From Ilyonectria destructans (taxonomy: Eukaryota; Ascomycota; Sordariomycetes; Hypocreales; Nectriaceae): 64,000 nucleotides of DNA. Where the stretch lies: assembly GCA_020740775.1 (NCBI GenBank), contig JAHEWK010000014.1:1984001-2048000 (forward strand). The letters are read 5' to 3'. The notes below the pieces were generated by a model. The model was given only the letters and a program-made list of their open reading frames with translations, had not been told where the DNA came from and did no database searches. Shown in pieces: positions 22,246-33,655 of this stretch (position 1 is its first letter; each line of letters starts with the position of its first letter). A program made the translations under genes and the position numbers.

Positions 22246-24658
22246 TTAAGCAGGCAGTCCTCTCTTCTCGCACTCAGTAAAGAAGATGACCATGCGCCAC
22301 AGCTTCTTGACTAAATCCTCTGCTTCGTCGTCCAGTGCCTGTCATACAGTTAGCTTGTTCACTTAGTTGGATTTCGGACAAACTTACCCCTTCTAGCTCC
22401 TCGACCAGGGTGGCCGCAGTGCCATGGCGCCTCAAGTGCTCTTCCACAGCCTCCACCAGCATCTCCTCCTGCACACCCAGATACTCGACAATCTTCTTCT
22501 CAACAAACGGTCGTAGCTTGTCGCGGACGATGCCCTCCTCCATGTAGTCCCATTTGACCTTCCAGTTCCAGAGCCCGTCCTTGTCTGCGGGAATCTCCTG
22601 TGCCAGAGCCCGGACGGCCTGCGCAATCTCCTCCTCGGTCATCGAGGCCGATGCGGAGTTGGGCTCGAACTGGATCGGGATGAGTTGTCGCTTGGTCGAG
22701 GCATCTGCCTCTTCGTCGTCCAGCAGACCCTCCACCTCGGCAATAGTACGTCGCTGAGGAGCCGCTCGTGAGGCCTGAGCCTTCTGAGCTGCGGCGCCGA
22801 GCGAGAGCTTGAAGGGCTGAGGCGCCGATACCGAGGGAGCCTGGCGCTCCTCCATCTCGTGAGCCTGCTTGTCCAGGAACGAGTCGGCCATACCGCGTGC
22901 CCGTTCCATGGCTGCTTGCTCACGACGCTGTTCGTCGTTTTCTGCTCTTCGGTCACTCTCATCCCTCGCCTCCTCTTCTGCTCGGTCAACGCCTCTCTTG
23001 CGTGCCCAGTCGCCGTGGTCTCGGTAGTAGGGATGCGATTTGCGACTTGACTCCTTTTCATCGTCCCAAGCCTTTTCCCGGTCGAGCTGCTCCTGTTTCC
23101 TCCGCTCCAGCGACTCTGCATCTTGACGCTCACGATCCCGCTCGCGCTCAAGAGCGGCTTGTCTTGATCGTTCTCGGTTGCCCCATTTTCGCTCGGCCTC
23201 CAGGTACATCTTTTCAGCGTCGGCCTTGGTTTTGGATTGGTGTCGGCGGTGAAGCTCTTCATCGTCGGCATCGGTGTCCTCGTCTTCCCTGTTAATGGAG
23301 TACTCCGCGTTGGAGACACCACCGTTGACAAAGGCGATGCGGTTCTGTCCATTCTGGCCCTTGGGTCCCGACGGCGCGTTAGGCACGCTTCCCCTAGGTC
23401 CCAGAGGGATAATGTTGGCACCTGGAGGCGGCGAGTCGAGGCGGGATGGTCGAGGTGCGCCGTTTCGTTGTCTTTCCTGTTCCTCCATCTCCTCTTCTCT
23501 CTTAAGACGCTCCATGTCTCGTCTCGTGCTGCGCTCGCGGAAGGCCGCAATTTCCTGTGCCACAACCTCGCGCATCTCGGCGGGGATATCTGCAAGCTCG
23601 TCGTCTTGAGCGAGGGGGATGTTGACTACTTCGACATTCTCACCAGACTCGTTATTGCCCATTTTGACGTCCCTGTCGGATGCTGTAGTGGTGGGATAGA
23701 ACAATTCTCGGATGACATCCTTGAGAGCGGCCCTGGCAGCTGCTATCCTCTCTGTCGTGTCCGATTCGTCTCGGCCCTCTTCGTACGACTCGACGTACTT
23801 GACCGAGTTGGGATCGACGGCGACCTGGAGCTTCACCTTTTCGATTCCTTCAAACGTATCATCTTTGGGGGGTTCTCCGGATGCCTGCTGTCGCTTTTTA
23901 GGGACCTCAACTTCTCCATCGTGGAGGAGCTTGATGGCGACGGCGAGCGACTCTGTATCTTCAAACTGTGCAAACCCAAACTTGGATCCCTTGTGCTCGT
24001 CGGTCACGCTAACGGCCGCGTCCCACTTTCGGAGCTTGCCAACGGCCGATAGAAGTCTCTCAACGCCCTCGTCACCGCCCACGCCGTCCGAAATCTGGTG
24101 TATGAATATCGTCCGCAGCTTCTCTTCGTTGGTCGGCGGCACGAGGACCTGCATGGCCTCCCTGGCGGCACCCCTTCCCTGGTCCATTCCCCTCTCCATG
24201 CCGAGACCCTGGCGTCCACCGCCCGACCCAGACATTCCGTCGCCTCGGCCACCCATCTGCGGCGGGCCGGACTTGCCCGCAGCGGTGCCGAGTCGGATCA
24301 CGGGGGCGTTGAAGTTGATGTTGGGCATGTTGGCGGGCGCTTGGAAGTTGGGGGGGAGGCCGCTTGGACGATTAGCTTGCGTGGCGCTAGACTGCTGGAC
24401 ACCCGGAGGCGCCATTCCCGGAGCAGAAGACATGCCTGGAGGAGGTCCTGCGAGCTGGGTCAGTGGGTAGTTCACGAGGTCGCATCGCGAGAGAGGCGCA
24501 CCTAGACCAGGTGGGGGAGCCATGCCGGGAGCAGCATTGTTGGATCCGGGGTAGCCTCCGTAGGCGGGCGGCGCGCCATAGGGGTTATCTTTCATTCGTC
24601 AGCACATCAACAACTCGCGGTGAAGATTCCACTCACTTCCATATGGGTTGTATGCCAT
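22246..24658 (-). CDS. snu71: U1 snRNP-associated protein Snu71 / RBM25-like
   Basis: Splicing factor that acts at 5' splice sites. Exons 24637..24658, 24502..24588, 22388..24447 and 22246..22338 join in phase to 753 aa. Exon 1 is only 22 nt (MAYNPYG and one base). Order: a Pro/Gly/Met-rich N-terminus, an RRM-like domain about 150-250 (RTIFIHQISD and GSKFGFAQFED), a long Arg/Glu/Asp-rich segment with RE/RD runs, and a C-terminal PWI domain (GLWNWKVKWDYMEE through EYLGVQEEMLVEAVEEHL). The last exon replaces a readthrough tail with ALDDEAEDLVKKLW, which completes the PWI helix. This RRM-charged-PWI order is that of human RBM25 and yeast Snu71. It is divergent from bS21m. The second intron is 54 nt with no stop and so could be retained. 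Confidence 0.88.
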
Positions 24659-25076
24659 CTTCGGCAGCCCTGGCGCAAACGCCCCTCGTCGATCGCGGTC
24701 GCAGAACTCGTTCTCGTCGGTCGTGGTTCGTCGTGTCAAGGTCGTGCACTCGAGAAAGCCAAGTCCACGATGCAAGATGCAAACAGACAGAGCCAAACGA
24801 CGAGCGGGAGAAGAGTCTCGTGGGCGCAATCACAATCAGCAGCTGTAGGATGGAAATTCCAAGATGCACAAGGCTGAAGGAGGAATGTCTTTCGTGGTGG
24901 AGCAGCCCCATTGATTGGCTCCAAAAAAAAACCGACCACGGCCTTATCGCACCAACGTTAATCCGGAGCATCGCGACTTTTCTGCTTCGGCAGCTCATCA
25001 CCTGTCTGGTGCACCCAGCTCGGTCGACGACAACTTCAAGCAGCCAATTGCAATTGGTGGTAGTTGGTCCGGCAAG
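24659..25076. other. bidirectional promoter, Snu71 / bS21m
   Basis: A 418-nt spacer between divergent start codons of a splicing factor and a mitochondrial ribosomal protein. An A-run near 24925 is the only simple-sequence feature. Confidence 0.5.
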
Positions 25077-25863
25077 ATGTAAGGCGCAGCTCAATTGCGA
25101 ACCTCCAATCCCAATGCTAACGCTCATCAGGGCTACGACCTCCCGACTCGGCAGCGCAATGCTGTCAAGGCTATCAGCTCCCACCCTCCGACCCTCATCC
25201 CGGGCCTTTACCACCTCGATTGCCCTGCGAGCCGGCCCCAACTCCAACGGCCGCGATGCCCCCCCTCCGCAGCGAATGAACCCCCTCGTGGGAAATGTCT
25301 CTCGCAGACAGCCGACGGCGGAGGAGCCCGCAGTTCGAACCCGAGCCCCCATGACGCCCAGGTCGCTCAAATCACAGCAGCCCGTCGAGGCCTCGTCCCA
25401 GTCTGACCTGCCGCCTCCTCCTCCGACCCCCGAGTCCCTCCTCCCCGACATCGAGCTCAAGTCGGACGAGCAGCACCCCTACACGGCCTCCAAGACGGCC
25501 ACGCCCTTCAACCTCGACATTGCATCCATCATCGCCAACAAGAACGCATCATTCGGCCAGGGCATCAGCGCCGACCCCATGACCCGACCTCGAGTCCGCG
25601 CCAAGGCCGTCACCGGCCGGACCGTCTTCGTCAAGGACCGCATGACTCCCACCAGCGGCCCCACTCCCATGCTTGCCTTCCGAGTGCTCAACAAGATGGT
25701 GCGCGAGCAGCAGGTCAAGACCAAGTTCCACAGCCAAAAGTTCCACGAGCGAAAGGGTCTGAAGAAGAAGAGGTTGAGGAGTCAGCGATGGCGGACCAGG
25801 TTCAAGTCTGGCTTCAAGGAGACCGTCAACCGGGTCTTGGAACTGAAGAGACAGGGTTGGTAA
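25077..25863 (+). CDS. mrp21: mitochondrial small-subunit ribosomal protein bS21m
   Basis: Mitoribosomal protein of the bS21 (MRP21) family, 244 aa in my model. The C-terminal 60 residues carry the S21 signature, a very basic helical segment (KFHERKGLKKKRLRSQRWRT). The N-terminus is an Arg/Ser/Ala-rich presequence (RPSSRAFTTSIALR) followed by a Pro-rich fungal extension. I place the start at 25077: AT at 25077..25078 is followed by a 52-nt intron (25079..25130; GTAAGG donor, CTAAC branch, CAG acceptor), and splicing makes ATGGCTACG in good context. Alternatives are the unspliced ATG at 25114 (249 aa) or the ATG at 25159 (234 aa), all in the same frame. It converges on HAUS6 with 116 nt between stops. 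Confidence 0.86.
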
Positions 25864-25979
25864 CGACGTGTAGAGTATCTGTGCTGAGAGCATCATTGTA
25901 CAATATAGAGATGTGAGCATGTGTGAGACGCAAAAGGAATTGGCATTGATTCTAAGGTGTTCGTCTATCGTGATGCATG

Positions 25980-28241
25980 TCACATGTATTCGTTGGCGTC
26001 CCATTCTCGAGTAGGGCTCGGAATGGGACTGGCCGCAATCTTGGGGCGGGATCTAAAGACCGCCTCCATGTCTTCCTCAACCATCAGCTCCTCGGCAAGC
26101 ACCGTCTGGTCTGCATCTTCCTCGGCCACCTTGGGAAAATAAGTACCCTCCCTCCGAGGTGGCACCTTGGATTTTCTTAGTGACCTCCTCCTCTCCATCT
26201 GAGCTTTTTGCTTGGCCTTTTCAAAGCCAGCCATGCTCTTCCGTGTACGGCTGCTCAGATCCTCGTGTTCGTCTGCGATAATGGTTGTGCGCCTGTCTAA
26301 ACCAGCCGGGGCGATTGCTGGTGTGGGGCTAAGGGGTAGGTCAAGCTCATCGGGATCGGGATATGCAAAGGATCCGCGGGCCATGGTGAGACGGGTGCGC
26401 TCAGCAAGAGAGAGTGTGTGACGCTGCTTCGGTCGTCTCGAAGGCGACGGAGAGAACCGGTCCATGGATTGGAGGATCTGATCCGCAAGCTCCTGCGTGG
26501 GTGAAGGCGACATATCCCTGAGAGTCGGGTCCAACACCTCCGGCTCCTGCACCATGTGTCGTTCAGGAGAGCCTGCCACAGGCGTAGGGTCATCATCGAG
26601 TTCGGGGGAGTTGCTGCGCTCCGGAGAACCCTCATCGTAGGCAGGTTCATCAGGTTCCGTTGAGCTTCTTGAGCCTGACGCGGTATTTGCAGCGAACCAT
26701 TCACCGGAGAGGGAAATCTTGGATCTCAACGGCTGTCGTCTCGATAGGTCCAGCTTCGTCTGAAACGATTGGATGGGCTCGGGGCGGAAAGGCTCCTCGT
26801 CGTCGTACTCACTCACCTCCGATACCGCCTCATGATCTACAGACGAGGCGGACTGTGTCCTCTGATGCATCGGGCTCGACACTGCAGGCCGCTGCAGAAA
26901 AGCGAGGGCAGCAGAGCTTTGGGGTCCTCTTGACAACTCCTGGTCCAAGCCTTGAACCAAATTTTGGTAGTCGTCGTGGAGCGTCGGTTTCTGATTCCCA
27001 ATGGTTGGTTTTCTGGGGCTAGCACGTCCGACCTGGAGCGCCTCGTGGGCTCCAAAACCCAGGTCAATGCCTTTTGTCGTCGCTTGTCGCTTCTGCGTCA
27101 AAGGAGATGGCCTCGGTCGGTCTTCGCACAGCCGCTTATGGAAAGTTTCCCACTTCTCCAGACGCTCCCTCTGAGCCCGTACACGGCCATCCAATTGCTC
27201 CAAGAGACCAGTACCATGCTCCTCCAGCTCGGAGAGTCGGCCTTGTTGAACCCTGCGCCAGACCCGGTCAAATGGCATTCCAAGCAGGCCGTCTTTTTTG
27301 GCGCCTGCGTCTCCATAAAGCAGAGTCTCCATCCACTGCTCGTTGCCCGACCAGTTGTTCCGGATTGTGCGCCACATCTCCAACTTGGCATCTTCAGACA
27401 CGGTCTTGCCTCCCTTCTTCTGTTCCTTGACGTGAATAACTTCGTTCTTTCTCACAATGCTCCTTTCCTTGATGCTCAGCAGCTCGGAGAAATCCCGGAA
27501 TCTGGCGTTGGCAGCGGCTTTGCCTCGTAGCACACCGCTCAGGGAAGCCTTGTGCGCCCAGACCATGGCAACGAGTTCCCAATTATCCCCTTTATAGCCT
27601 CGATCCTCAATCGCGAATGTGGAGGCCAACGCAGCATGCTCCCGGCTCGCTGTGGTCTCATCGCCAACGACCAGCTTCAGGACGGCAGATGAAAAAGCGG
27701 CCAAGACTTCTTCCAGCCTCTCGCCCTTGCACTCGTCCAGCATAGTCTTTCGAACGATGGCATCTCTGCCCAAGGCTCCATTCCTCTTGGCTTGGTCGAG
27801 AGCTCGGAGGAGGGCGGCTCGTAGGTTGACGGACTGGACCTGGTCGTTGGGAGGAAAGAAGGGCTTCATCTTCTGGGAAATCGGTCAATTAGCTGGAGGA
27901 AGCTTCCCTCATGGAATGCAACGCACCTTTCTCGTCTCTTCGGGGTCCCAGAGGGCAAAGAGCTGGTACAGTGCCCACTCGACACATTGTACCCGCTTCT
28001 TCTGCCCTTGCGCACTCGAGCCACCAGTGACAAAGGTCTCAGGGCGGATTCCGGGCCAGTCTGGACGCAAGTCAAGGTCGAGAAGTCTCAGGTTGGTCAA
28101 GAACAGCGACAGAGCCGAAGGCCCATGGGCGGGAGCCTGGCTGGCGGTCTGGGTCGGGCCGGCGTTGGCATGTTGGGCGGACTTGGTGATGCTAGCGATT
28201 AGACGGGCGGAGCGTGTGCGGGTTTGCTGGACAGCAGCCAT
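25980..28241 (-). CDS. HAUS augmin-like complex subunit 6
   Basis: Subunit of augmin, the complex that recruits gamma-tubulin to existing microtubules. Exon 1 is 27927..28241 and exon 2 is 25980..27872, joined across a 54-nt intron (GTGCGT donor, CCCAG acceptor) in phase, giving 735 aa. The first 230 residues match the HAUS6 N-terminal domain: LFLTNLRLLDLDLRPDWPGI, then WALYQLFALWDPEETRKKMK, and further on WELVAMVWAHKASLSGVL. A coiled coil follows (RLSELEEHGTGLLEQLDGRV). The C-terminal half is Ser/Pro/Glu-rich, disordered and full of SP/TP sites, which suggests regulation by cyclin-dependent kinase. Augmin is kept in filamentous ascomycetes though lost in budding yeast. Confidence 0.83.
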
Positions 28242-29419
28242 GGCAGCATCTTTGAAGCAGCTGGGACTAGAAGAGGAAGAGGGTTCTCCTATTTGAAATA
28301 TGTAGGGACGACCAGGTGCAGATGCGTAGCGAGCGTAGGCGGTATGTATGCAGCTGCTATGCGTTGCAACAAGGATGCCTTGTTTCCGAAAAGGCGGCAT
28401 GAACCGAAGTAAACAAGATCCCTGTGTGGCATGTGCGTCAAAGTGTGGCTGTGTGCGGGGATGTGGCTGTTGGGTAGCTGTGGCTGGTGTGGCTCCGTCT
28501 CTGCTTCCGTGGCTGTTACTGTGGCGCGACAGGTGGCGCTGTGGCTGCGGGAGGGGCACAGACTACAGCTAATTCAGGGTAAGTGGCCCGATTGGGAAAG
28601 AGCCGAAATTCCTTGGTTGCCCTTGGCAGTCGTGTATCAACCAATCAACGCACGCACAGTTCTTCAGGGGCGTGATCGTCGTACACCGAGCTTGACTTGT
28701 TCGGGCTTCCTCATCTCAATTTTCGTGTGTTGGCGAAAATTTCATGAGTCAAAAAGCGGTGCCCCACTTGCACGACGACTTGTCACAGGTCAAGGACAGG
28801 CCTCTTTCAGTATCAGGCCGCACGGGATCATTCAACTCCTTGGCGAGCTGGTGAGCCGAGTCTTGATAGGGGTCATCTGGGGCAGTTGGACCAAACCAGG
28901 CAACAGCCGAGGAGGAAAGATTGGTGACTCGCAATACGGACAATACATCATTGGATGGATTATGCGTACATGGCGAGATAAGCATGAATAACCCGGTTTG
29001 CATTCTCAGCTCGCAGATCATAGGGCCAAAAAAAGCTTTAATCTAACCCCAGTTTGCAGCTGGGCTCTTCCAGGTTAGTTCAGCCTTAATTTATCAATGC
29101 ACCCAAAAGGACCACAACAGTAACACCCGAAGCCCCAAGAAGCCTCCACTCAAGGGGAAACCGCGGCCGTTTAGCAGCTGCTAGGGCCGTCTACGTCCCA
29201 TGGCCCCAGGTACATAAGCAATGCAGTCCGCGGCGTGATAATGTCCCGACCAGCCCTCGCGCCGTCGTCTCTCGTTTTGCTCGCGCAGCCATTTAACGGT
29301 TCGCCATCCCGCATTCCGCTACGGCCCGCCATCTCGATTGTGGCTGCTTACACTGTCTTAATCTTTGGGTCCTTTCGTTCTTTTCGTTCGTTTCTGTCCA
29401 TCGACAGGTTGACACCGCA
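28242..29419. other. intergenic, divergent promoter region
   Basis: A 1.2-kb spacer between HAUS6 (-) and the surface-protein gene (+). It contains scattered GT- and TG-rich runs near 28430-28530. No gene is supported. Confidence 0.5.
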
Positions 29420-31060
29420 ATGGAGTTGAAGCTCTCCACCGCCCTGCAGGCATGCGCCGCTCAGTTGTTGTTTGCTGGGTCTGCATATGCGTCTCAATGG
29501 ACTGTGACCTCCTACTACGCCGTCGTCGAGACTACTTCAGCTTACTCGACCTACACCGAGGATTGGGCCCTCGACACCTACACCCAGACCATCACACTCA
29601 AGCCATCAGCAGTTGAGGACTTCTCTATCTCAGCTACCTCAACGTACGTCTCGGAGGACACCTACTACGACCTCAAGATTGTCGAGGTCTACTACGACCC
29701 AACCGACGTTGATTCTTCCGACATTGCGCCAACTTCGACGTACGACTCTTACGATACTGGTGCTTACACCTACTACTACCAGGAGGTCTTCTACACTGCT
29801 CCAACGTCTTGCGCTACCCCCTTTACTGTGCAGACTTACACCAATGTCTACATTCCTTCCGAGGTTCGCGATCAAATCACCCCTTCCAGCGTCTCGACAT
29901 ACATCTCAACCTACGACGATGGCGGCAAGTACACCATTGTCACGGCCTACTTGTCTGAGGGCGAGGTGTCCTTGAGTTCTGCGTCCACCAAAGACTTCAT
30001 CCAAAGTTATTATCTGGACGACTGCATCAACCCCACCGCCACGGATAGTTCGAGGTATAACGGCGACAACGACTATGGTGATGACAACGACGACGACGAC
30101 TCCAGCAGCAGCGGTGGCTACGGTTATACTGTCTGCTCCCTCTACGGATACGGATGTACCTCCCTCAAGACCTGGATCATCATCATCGCATCCGTCCTCC
30201 CGGGCATATTCGTCCTCGGCTTTATCGAATCGTTCTTCTGGTTCAGGAGAATGATGCTAGGCAAGGCAGCCCTGAGATTTGGCACCATCTGCTGGATTCT
30301 CCTTTCGCTCTTGATCCTCTGCTTCACAAGGCACAGCCCAGCCCGAAACAAGGCCGATGCCCCAGCTCTTCGCCAACAGTGGAATGCCATGAGCATCGGA
30401 ACGAGGATCAAGCTGTGGTTCAGATGGGGCTTCCGACACGCGTATCCTATCGAACTCTTGGGCCCAGACCCAAAGACCTTCAAGGATCCCAGGCCGGCGG
30501 ATGGTACGCAGCCTCCACCGATGATGTACATGGGACCTCCAGGACCTAATGGCCAGCCGCCCCCTATGATGTTCATGGGACCCCCTGGACCCGACGGCCA
30601 ACCTCAGATGATGATGATGGGACCTCCTGGGCCTGACGGCCAGCCTCAGATGATGATGATGCCGGTTCAGATGCCTCCTCCAGTCGACGGACAGCCCCCG
30701 ATGCAATACTACCCGTACCCGCAGTACCCGATGAGCACGCAGCCCCCGACAGACCCCAACAACCCTGCAAACACGCAGTCTCAGATGTACACGCAGCCTC
30801 AAATGTACATGCAGCCTATGTACATGCAGCCAGCGGTGGTTCCAAAGGACGCGCCCTCGTCGATGGAGACGCCGTCCCCGACGAACACACCGGCCCCCAT
30901 CACCACCCCGTCACCGGTGCACACCCATACTCCGATCAACTCACAGCCTCCGGTAATCCCACCTCTTAGCAACGAGGCTCCTGCCGTTGCGACAAGCGCC
31001 GTCGAGGCACCAGCAGACGCCCCTCCGGGTGTTCCGCCGCCTGCCAACAAGGACGCATAG
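29420..31060 (+). CDS. two-pass cell-surface protein with Tyr/Ser/Thr ectodomain and collagen-like tail
   Basis: A 546-aa intronless protein. Residues 1-24 form a signal peptide ending in AYAS. Residues 25-250 are a secreted domain very rich in Tyr, Thr, Ser and Asp, with TSCATPFTV and DDCINPTA cysteines and an acidic run before CSLYGYGCTSL. Two hydrophobic spans follow at about 252-275 and 287-302. The tail is cytosolic and Pro/Met/Gln-rich if the first span is the only crossing, or outside if both cross. It has three GPPGPxGQP units beginning at 372, 387 and 401. This layout resembles fungal proteins annotated as LPXTG-domain or cell-wall-anchor-like; a surface or sensor role is inference. 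Confidence 0.75.
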   Translation: MELKLSTALQACAAQLLFAGSAYASQWTVTSYYAVVETTSAYSTYTEDWALDTYTQTITLKPSAVEDFSISATSTYVSEDTYYDLKIVEVYYDPTDVDSSDIAPTSTYDSYDTGAYTYYYQEVFYTAPTSCATPFTVQTYTNVYIPSEVRDQITPSSVSTYISTYDDGGKYTIVTAYLSEGEVSLSSASTKDFIQSYYLDDCINPTATDSSRYNGDNDYGDDNDDDDSSSSGGYGYTVCSLYGYGCTSLKTWIIIIASVLPGIFVLGFIESFFWFRRMMLGKAALRFGTICWILLSLLILCFTRHSPARNKADAPALRQQWNAMSIGTRIKLWFRWGFRHAYPIELLGPDPKTFKDPRPADGTQPPPMMYMGPPGPNGQPPPMMFMGPPGPDGQPQMMMMGPPGPDGQPQMMMMPVQMPPPVDGQPPMQYYPYPQYPMSTQPPTDPNNPANTQSQMYTQPQMYMQPMYMQPAVVPKDAPSSMETPSPTNTPAPITTPSPVHTHTPINSQPPVIPPLSNEAPAVATSAVEAPADAPPGVPPPANKDA

Positions 31061-31745
31061 TTGGGGCAGCAGTGCTACCGCGGACACGGAAATTATATTC
31101 ATAGAATCCGAGACCATATAATGTGAACCAGCGCAAGAGGAATACATGATGGAGGATATAATCAACAGTTGGCCGGCGCTGGACTTTGAATCGGAAAGCG
31201 TTTTTCTAGTTACATACCCCCAGATATCTAGGCATCTACCATCTCATATACCCCTAATTTACGTCTAAAGAGTAAATCTCATTTTGCCCCAACTTAGACA
31301 GTGTCCCTCTGGATCTGTTGCTCAAACTACGCTACGTCTTGTGGGCCCGACGACTTGATGTAACCCAACGTATTTAGAATGCTGACATAGGGCTGTCCGC
31401 CTAGATCCTGCAATCGGCTGTACGCGTATGGTCGTCTAGGGTATTAATTAGACTCGCCATCCCTGGACGTGCTCTAGGGTTGCCCACTCTTGGCTCTTGT
31501 TCGAATAATAAGCTTGAATTAATGTATTATAAATTAATCTGAAATAAAGTTCTCACTCCCCATTAGCTTTATTTCACCCTTCCAGCTCAAACATCACGCA
31601 AAAATAAAATTGCACCTCCAAGCTTTTATACGCGGAGCCGATAGCAGGGTTCCACTTCTACAGGTCATTGAAATACTATAATGGTCCTGAACTGACGTGC
31701 AAGTCGTAGTAGTCTCGACAAGGAGGAACTTTTTGCAGCTTTTTG
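31061..31745. other. AT-rich intergenic stretch
   Basis: Markedly AT-rich, especially 31440-31630 with many TAAT/ATTA runs. It lies between the 3' ends of two converging loci. No gene is seen. Confidence 0.5.
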
Positions 31746-32320
31746 TCATTCCATCTGCATAGGCGTGGGCGTGCTGATGCCGTTAGGAGTAGTGGAGCTG
31801 CCAATAATCGCTACGCAAGCATACGTGCTGGCCCAGAGGCCCGTACAAGCGCTGCCGACTTTGGGGTTCCAGATGACAAACTGAGTCTGGGTAATCCCAT
31901 ACTTCTTGGCAATGGTGTCGCAAGACTCTCCACTCTGTATATAGTAGAACTTGTTGCAGTTGGAAACCATGTCGGGCAGGGTAGGCTCAGGAGTTTCAAT
32001 ACCCTTGCCACCCTTGGTAGTTGTGGCGGGTTTCGTACCAGTTGTCTTGGTAGCGACGGTGGTTGAGGAATGAGTTGTTGTAGTCTTTGCTGTGTGGCAG
32101 TCCTGGCTGTAGTGATAAGAACCATAGTCTCACCCACTTTAACACATTGAGAGCAATCTGGCAGGGGATTTTCACAAGTGTCAGTACTAGAAGGATTTTA
32201 AACGAAAAAGAATGTATAAGCTACGGCTATAAGATTCCACAGTTTCAAAACTCACCTATTTTACAAGGTCCTCCAAAGAGATCCCTCATGAGAAGGGCAT
32301 CATTTCGCATGGAAGGGTGC
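31746..32320 (-). pseudogene. broken LysM-domain gene
   Basis: The minus-strand frame 31746..31970, extended upstream to about 32100, encodes a Thr-rich linker and one clear LysM domain (CNKFYYIQSGESCDTIAKKY followed by VIWNPKVGSACTGLW). LysM domains bind chitin, and in fungi such secreted proteins often hide chitin or remodel wall. Further upstream, a second piece reads as a Cys-containing segment (ENPLPDCSQCVKVG) but in another frame, and a third piece ends at a GTGAGT donor (LFGGPCKI). The pieces cannot be joined with normal introns: the gap between the last two would need an intron of about 35 nt, and the preceding junction is out of phase. No signal peptide is found. A decayed gene is the simplest reading; a sequencing error or missed exon is possible. 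Confidence 0.5.
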
Positions 32321-32670
32321 TGTCATTGTCAAACCAACACAAACAATCTTAGGCAGTTCTAGGAGCCGCTGGCATTGTTGGCTTTTTCTTTCGTCACAGA
32401 TGCAGAGATTAGGCACCTTGAGCTCCAGACCGGACCCGAAGCGCAACGAAGCCGAGAATAAAGACGGGAGAAACTTGGAGCCTAGCGTTTTGAATGCAAG
32501 GACTGCAATGAGTTTGGGGATGAGAGAATAGATGGAAGGTGGTGGCTGTTGACGTGCAGAAAAGAGACATGGCTTTCTTTCGTGTTCATCTTATATCATA
32601 GACTCAAAGCAAGCTAGCCGAACCACCGTTGATTTTTCCCTATTCTAGTCCAAGACACGGAGCAAATCCA

Positions 32671-32780
32671 TCACGCCATGTTAGCCACCATGAGTTTCTC
32701 GTTGACTCTCCCCTACTTTGAGAGAAGAGACAAGTTCATCACGTCGTGTTGGCCGTGAGGCATGTTCTTGTTGGCTCTAA
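32671..32780. repeat. imperfect direct repeat, offset 68 nt
   Basis: A block starting at 32671 (tcacgccatgttagcc) is repeated at 32739 (tcacgtcgtgttggcc), and both go on to a gttgRctct element. Most differences in the aligned first part are transitions. This could be a decayed duplication. Confidence 0.4.
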
Positions 32781-33655
32781 GTTGACTATTTGAGCTCGCG
32801 CCGAAACTTGTGGATAAGAAAGGCGGACCGTGATGATTTCTGAGTTTCCTAAAGGACATCAAGAGCTCGACTTGGCTACATATTACGTTGAATTTCCGGT
32901 TTTGGTGAAGGCCGTCTTGGCAGGTCGATATGTAGCCATGGATGCAACATGTTGGTTGTACGTGGAGCCAAAACGGTGGGCGTTGCACTTTTGCCGGCCG
33001 CGTTAATTCATAAATATCAGTTGATGTCTTGGCATTCCGTTCTCTAACCGACCTGCCTATTGCCAAGGCGGTTGGCTGCCATTAACGGCCCACTTACATG
33101 GCACGATCCGAGATGCCTTGTCAATCCACCTAGGGTAGATGCATGAGGCATTAGGGGTGTAAGTCCAACTGCAGATAAATCGGTGCCATGCTCCGGCCTT
33201 GTTCTGTCCATCAATCTTGGTTCTCAACGCCCAGAATCAGTTGCTTGATTATCTACGTGAGCGAGATTCCCTACAGATTATCCACACGAGGCAAATCAAA
33301 CGACACTTCAATCACCTGCCCTTCCAAGCAACCGGCCGATGAGGCGGCCAACGATGTTTTTCCTAAAGGTTCTCTGGTAATCTTAACAACTTCACAACTC
33401 GTTCGTTTCTCACCCACTGATAATATCGCCTAGGGCGCTCTTGGTTCTTGCTGCCCCGACACTGTAAAGTAGGGCAACGGCGACGGAACCATCGCGGCCA
33501 TTTCTATTCGCTCTAGAGAGGCGACAGTAGGAAAGTGCAAAATATAAGACCGTTCTCGAGAGATTAAACTACTATTATTGACATCCCTACCATCTTTACC
33601 GTTGCTTTTACGCTGCGTTCCTCACTCTTCTCACAAGCTCACTACATTATGCCCT

